DNA of 64,000 nt from Nocardia takedensis NBRC 100417. GTDB lineage: Bacteria; Actinomycetota; Actinomycetes; Mycobacteriales; Mycobacteriaceae. A program made the position numbers and the translations under genes. Shown piece after piece: positions 58,901-64,000 of this stretch (its first letter is position 1; each line of letters begins with the position of its first letter). The stretch is taken from the NCBI RefSeq assembly GCF_000308695.1, contig NZ_BAGG01000266.1, forward strand, positions 159,347 to 223,346, given 5' to 3'. The notes beneath the pieces were generated by a model. That model had not been told where the DNA came from, made no database searches, and was given only the letters and a program-made list of their open reading frames with translations.

Positions 58901-61680
58901 TCCTGCTCTCGGTCGCCGAAGCGTTCGTCGCGGGCGCGCCCGTCGACTGGGCGGCGCTGTTCGCCGACCGCGCCGTCCGGCCCGTGCCGCTGCCGCACTA
59001 CGCCTTCGAGCACGAACGCTTCTGGCCCGTCGTCGCCGAACAGCGCGCAGACGCCCGCTCGGTCGGCATGTCCGCCGGCGAGCATCCGCTGCTCACCGGC
59101 GCGGTCCGCATGGCCGACGGATCGGGCTGGCTGTGCACCGGGGCGTGGTCGGTCGACCGATTCCCCTGGCTGCTCGACCATCTCGTCTTCGACGAGGTCG
59201 TGGTGTCGGGCACCGTGCTCGTGACCGCGGCCGCCGCGGCCGGTGCGCGGGCGGGCGTGCCCGTGCTCGACGAACTCCTGCTGGAGACGCCGCTGCTGGT
59301 GCCGGACGGCGCGGAGGTCGCGATCCAGGTGCGCGTCGGCGAACCCGACGAAACGGGTCGCGCGCGCTGCACCGTGCACTCCAACGTCGCCGTCGGGGCC
59401 GGGGCCGACTGGGTGCGCAACGCCTCGGGAGTCCTGGTCGGGGAGCAGGACACGGCCGCCGCCGTCGCGGAGACCGTGCCGCCCGGCGACGCGACCGCCG
59501 CCGAGATCGCCGACGCCTATCCCGCGCTCGCGCAGCGCGGCTTCGGCTACGGTCCGACCTATCAGGGGATGCGCGCGGTCCACCGCCACGGCGCGGACAC
59601 CTATGTCGACATCGTTCTGCCGGAGACGGATTCCGGCTTCGTCCTGCACCCCGGCGCGCTCGACGCCGCCTTCCACGCGGCATTGGTCGGGGACGCGGCG
59701 ATCGCGCCGGACGGCGTGGTCCTTCCGTTCGCGTGGTCGGGAGTCCGGTTGGCGCGTCGCCCTTCCTCGCCCGTCCTGCGGGTGCGACTGACGCCGGCGG
59801 GCGCCGACGCGGTGCGCATGGTCGGGACCGACGAGAGCGGAAACCTCGTCGTCTCGGTGGATTCGGTGGTCTCGCGCCCCGTCTCGCCCGAACGTCTGGC
59901 CGCGGCCCGCTCGCACACCGATGCGCTGTTCGCGGTGCGCTGGCGCGAGGTCGCCGCGCCCGCCCCGGACACACTCACCCGCCCGGCGCTGCTCGGCTTC
60001 GCGGAGACGACCGCGATCGGTGAGACCTATGGCGACGTCGCCGACCTGGTCTCCGCCGTCGCAGGCGGTGCGCCCGCCCCGGAATTCGCGGTCCTGCGCG
60101 TCACGGCCGCGGAAGACGACCTCCCCCACGCCGCCCACGAGATCACCCGTCGGACACTGGCCTCGGTCCGGGACTGGCTCGCCGCACCCGATCTGGCCGC
60201 GACCCGCCTCGCGGTGGTGACCGAACGCGCGATCGCGGTGGACGTCGAACCGGATACCACACTCGCGGCCGCCCCGGTCTGGGGTCTGCTGCGCAGCGCG
60301 CAGACCGAGCACCCCGACCGGTTCGTCCTGGTCGACCTCGACACCGAGTACCCCGACGACCCCGAACGCTGGTGGCGCGAAGTGGATCTCGCGCTCGGCA
60401 CGGGCGAAGCGCAGATCGCGGTGCGCGCGGGCCGCTTGCGCGTGCCGAAACTCGCGCCCGCGTCGGTCTCCGGCCGCGCGAGCATGTTCGACGCCGATTC
60501 CACGGTGCTCGTCACGGGCGGAACCAGCGGTCTCGGCGCGCTGACCGCGCGTCACCTGGTGGCCGAATACGGTGTCCGCCACCTGATCCTGGCCAGTCGC
60601 AGTGGCTCGTCGGCCGCGGGCGTCGACGCGCTCGTGGACGAATTGACCGCCGCGGGCGCGCACGTCCGGGTCGCCGCCTGCGATGTCAGCGAGGCCGCCG
60701 CGGTGGACGCGCTGATCGCGGGCGTCCCGGCCGACCATCCGCTGCGCGTGGTCGTGCACAGCGCGGGGGTGCTCGCCGACGGCGTGCTCGAGGCGATGAC
60801 CGCGGAGCAGGTCGACCGCGTGCTGGCGGCCAAGGTGGACGCCGCCTGGAATCTGCACCGGGCCACCGCCCACCTCGACCTGTCCGGTTTCGTCCTGTTC
60901 TCCTCGGCCTCGGGCATCGTCGGCGGTGCGGGGCAGGCGAACTACGCGGCCGCCAACGTCTTCCTGGACGCGCTGGCCGCGACCCGCCGCGCGGCCGGCC
61001 TGCCGGGCACGTCGCTGGCCTGGGGCTACTGGGCCGACACCACGTCGCTGACGCAGCGGGCCGACGCCGACCTGCTGGGCGAATCCGGCGTGGTCGCCAT
61101 GTCGGCCGCCGAGGGCCTGGCACTGCTGGACGCCGCGCTGGCAGGCGAGGACGCCCTGCTGTGCCCGGTGCGACTGGACAAGCCGACCCTGCGGACCCAG
61201 GCGGCCGCGGGCAGGCTCGCGCCGATCCTGGACGGCCTGGTCACCGTCGCGCCCGAGGCGCGCGCCGCGGACCCGTCGGTGGCCCTGCGCGCGACGCTGA
61301 CCGCCATGGACGCCGAGGATCGCGAATACCGCCTGTTGCAGGTGGTGCGCGAGGCGGTCGCGACCGTCCTGCACCACCGCACGCCGCAGGCGGTGGCCCC
61401 CGAGCGGGCCTTCAAGGATTTCGGCTTCGACTCCCTCGCCGCGGTGCAACTGCGCAATCGCCTGGGCCGCGCCACCGGTCTCACCCTCACGCCGACGATC
61501 GTCTTCGACCATCCGACCCCGCTCGCGATGACCCGGCATCTGCTCGACCGGATCTTCCCCGACCTGCCCGAAGCCCCCGCCGCGCCCGCCCCGGCCGCCG
61601 GACAGGTCGAGGATCCCTCCGGATTCGACGACATGGATGCCGAAACCCTTGTCCAGCTCGCCCTGCGCGGCAACCGGTAG
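55996..61680 (+). CDS. PKS C: loading ACP plus one module (ACP-KS-AT-DH-KR-ACP)
   Basis: A 1894-residue PKS. It opens with an ACP, not a docking coil: YQDYGYNSLAAVEL holds the modified Ser at about 59 (Asn in place of the usual Asp). Thus it is the first protein of the line, primed in trans. KS Cys is near 291 in DTACSSS. AT has GHSQGE near 748 and YASH near 855, methylmalonyl type. DH has His near 1062, but in HLVFDEVVVS both the Gly and the Pro of HxxxGxxxxP are changed; LDAAFH gives the Asp. KR near 1509 has GTSGLG, catalytic QANYAAAN, B-type LAD. ACP GFDSL near 1813. The tail DDMDAETLVQLALR is a docking type. Expected product: 2-methyl-2-enoyl chain if the DH works. Confidence 0.92.
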   Translation: MSDHALPASLLSRRLAGVPAGERFAVALEIVREETADLIGKGVEAVDPDRAYQDYGYNSLAAVELTRMLSEASGFELPMTLLFDYPTPAAVARHLLARFDPSSVEDDPADDPRRADDQDDPIAVVGIACRYPGGANSADRLWRVVRDGVDAVTDFPTDRGWDLDAVYHPDPDNAGTSYARSGGFLSGATDFDAEFFGIAPREALAMDPQQRQLLEGVWEALEDAGIDPASVRGSETGVFVGACDSDYRHLARASRDELEGYWAVGSAGSVLSGRVAYTLGLIGPALTVDTACSSSLVATHLAMQSLRRGESSLALAAGVTVYATPALFVEFSRQRAMSPDGRCKSFAAAADGAGWSEGVGVLVLERLSDAERNGHRVLAVLRGSAVNQDGASNGLTAPNGPSQERVIRAALADAGLTATEVDLVEAHGTGTTLGDPIEARALMATYGRDRAGDPLWLGSIKSNIGHSQAAAGAAGLIKTIMAIRHGVLPATLHAEVPTDKVDWDGAGVRLLTEARDWPDSGRPRRAGVSAFGIGGTNAHVIVEQAPEPEVVAPPETSPEALSPFVSGAVVWVLSAKSRAALTAQARRLRERVLADPDLDLDDLAYSLAVTRASWEHRVAVVGSTRADLLTALDAVVDGTYEDRTDLRIAAGRAARVERVGFVFPGQGAQWERMAVGLLESSPVFAARMSECARALAPHIDWSLIDVLRGDGGAPSLDRVDVVQPVLFSMMVSLAALWESFGVRADGVVGHSQGEVAAACVAGCISLEDAARIVAVRSRLVQELVVAPGGTGRMMSVAEPAEKMRERLRRWPDRAWVAAENGPAMVTLAGGEQTLKEVHDSCVADGVWVRWVSVDYASHSPEVDPIREPLLTALRGLTAADTPVRFHSTVTGSTAEPTGDYWFRNMREPVLFDTAVRGMVEQGYRAFVEVSSHAVLTVPMEQSIAAAGVDPARVCAVGSLRHDDGGQERFLLSVAEAFVAGAPVDWAALFADRAVRPVPLPHYAFEHERFWPVVAEQRADARSVGMSAGEHPLLTGAVRMADGSGWLCTGAWSVDRFPWLLDHLVFDEVVVSGTVLVTAAAAAGARAGVPVLDELLLETPLLVPDGAEVAIQVRVGEPDETGRARCTVHSNVAVGAGADWVRNASGVLVGEQDTAAAVAETVPPGDATAAEIADAYPALAQRGFGYGPTYQGMRAVHRHGADTYVDIVLPETDSGFVLHPGALDAAFHAALVGDAAIAPDGVVLPFAWSGVRLARRPSSPVLRVRLTPAGADAVRMVGTDESGNLVVSVDSVVSRPVSPERLAAARSHTDALFAVRWREVAAPAPDTLTRPALLGFAETTAIGETYGDVADLVSAVAGGAPAPEFAVLRVTAAEDDLPHAAHEITRRTLASVRDWLAAPDLAATRLAVVTERAIAVDVEPDTTLAAAPVWGLLRSAQTEHPDRFVLVDLDTEYPDDPERWWREVDLALGTGEAQIAVRAGRLRVPKLAPASVSGRASMFDADSTVLVTGGTSGLGALTARHLVAEYGVRHLILASRSGSSAAGVDALVDELTAAGAHVRVAACDVSEAAAVDALIAGVPADHPLRVVVHSAGVLADGVLEAMTAEQVDRVLAAKVDAAWNLHRATAHLDLSGFVLFSSASGIVGGAGQANYAAANVFLDALAATRRAAGLPGTSLAWGYWADTTSLTQRADADLLGESGVVAMSAAEGLALLDAALAGEDALLCPVRLDKPTLRTQAAAGRLAPILDGLVTVAPEARAADPSVALRATLTAMDAEDREYRLLQVVREAVATVLHHRTPQAVAPERAFKDFGFDSLAAVQLRNRLGRATGLTLTPTIVFDHPTPLAMTRHLLDRIFPDLPEAPAAPAPAAGQVEDPSGFDDMDAETLVQLALRGNR
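58129..58241 (+). repeat. 113-bp block identical to 40356-40468
   Basis: Second copy, in the AT of PKS C, of the block described for PKS A module 2. Identity is complete across 113 bases, then breaks to third-position differences at the GHSQGE codons. Confidence 0.9.
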
Positions 61681-61697
61681 TAGGAGGATCGGGCCCG

Positions 61698-64000
<2,303 letters not shown>

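Overview
This window is GC-rich throughout, coding-dense, and uses many GTG and some TTG starts with purine-rich ribosome binding sites. That points to a mycelial actinomycete. A Nocardia-like member of the Nocardiaceae is the best guess from the gene mix (fused FadE-type acyl-CoA dehydrogenase, MmpL transporter, mycolate-type cyclopropane-synthase homologue, modular polyketide synthases), but no rRNA or other taxonomic marker is present. I saw no tRNA, rRNA, CRISPR array or intact insertion sequence.

Positions 1 to about 29,260 read as ordinary chromosomal content. In order: the end of a Liv-type branched-chain amino acid ABC transporter; two TetR regulators; a small unknown gene; a CrcB/FluC fluoride-channel pair; a secreted Pro/Ser/Thr-rich repeat protein; a regulator joining an IS30-type HTH to a GbsR/MarR-like domain; a divergent anti-sigma kinase / STAS antagonist pair; a lipoprotein; a PaoABC-type molybdenum aldehyde oxidoreductase operon; small proteins; a PASTA-like lipoprotein and a lipase; CorA; a phospholipase D/cardiolipin synthase; a truncated LCM-type methyltransferase; a hemerythrin; a second methyltransferase; a LysR/EamA divergent pair; a catabolic group (double acyl-CoA dehydrogenase, CaiB-like CoA transferase, AtuA-like protein, LysR); and a baeRF-type protein.

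From about 29,780 to the right edge lies a modular type I polyketide gene cluster that continues beyond the window. It opens with an MmpL/RND transporter and a LmbU-family regulator. PKS A has two modules (KS-AT-DH-KR-ACP-KS-AT-KR-ACP). PKS B is unusual: a KS followed by a shortened, catalytically dead AT, with no ACP. A five-gene minus-strand operon then encodes a full FkbG/K/J/I/H set, the known route to methoxymalonyl-ACP. Across a regulatory region with two palindromes, a plus-strand operon encodes a free ACP, a membrane desaturase, a fatty-acyl-AMP ligase, a thioester-reductase-like protein, an SDR and a cyclopropane-synthase-like methyltransferase. PKS C follows (loading ACP, then KS-AT-DH-KR-ACP), then PKS D, cut off inside its AT.

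The inferred logic is this. The acyl-AMP ligase, ACP and desaturase, perhaps with the reductases and methyltransferase, make an unusual unsaturated, alkynyl, methyl-branched or cyclopropyl starter. It loads on the N-terminal ACP of PKS C and is extended by PKS C, PKS D and further PKSs, then PKS A. The AT motifs split in two: YASH (methylmalonyl) in PKS C and PKS A module 2, and FAAH/FVAH in PKS A module 1 and PKS D, which are candidates for methoxymalonyl-ACP. PKS B may act last, perhaps with a discrete ACP. I cannot assign the product to a known compound. A palindrome shared by the PKS A leader and the divergent fkb/starter promoter suggests common control.
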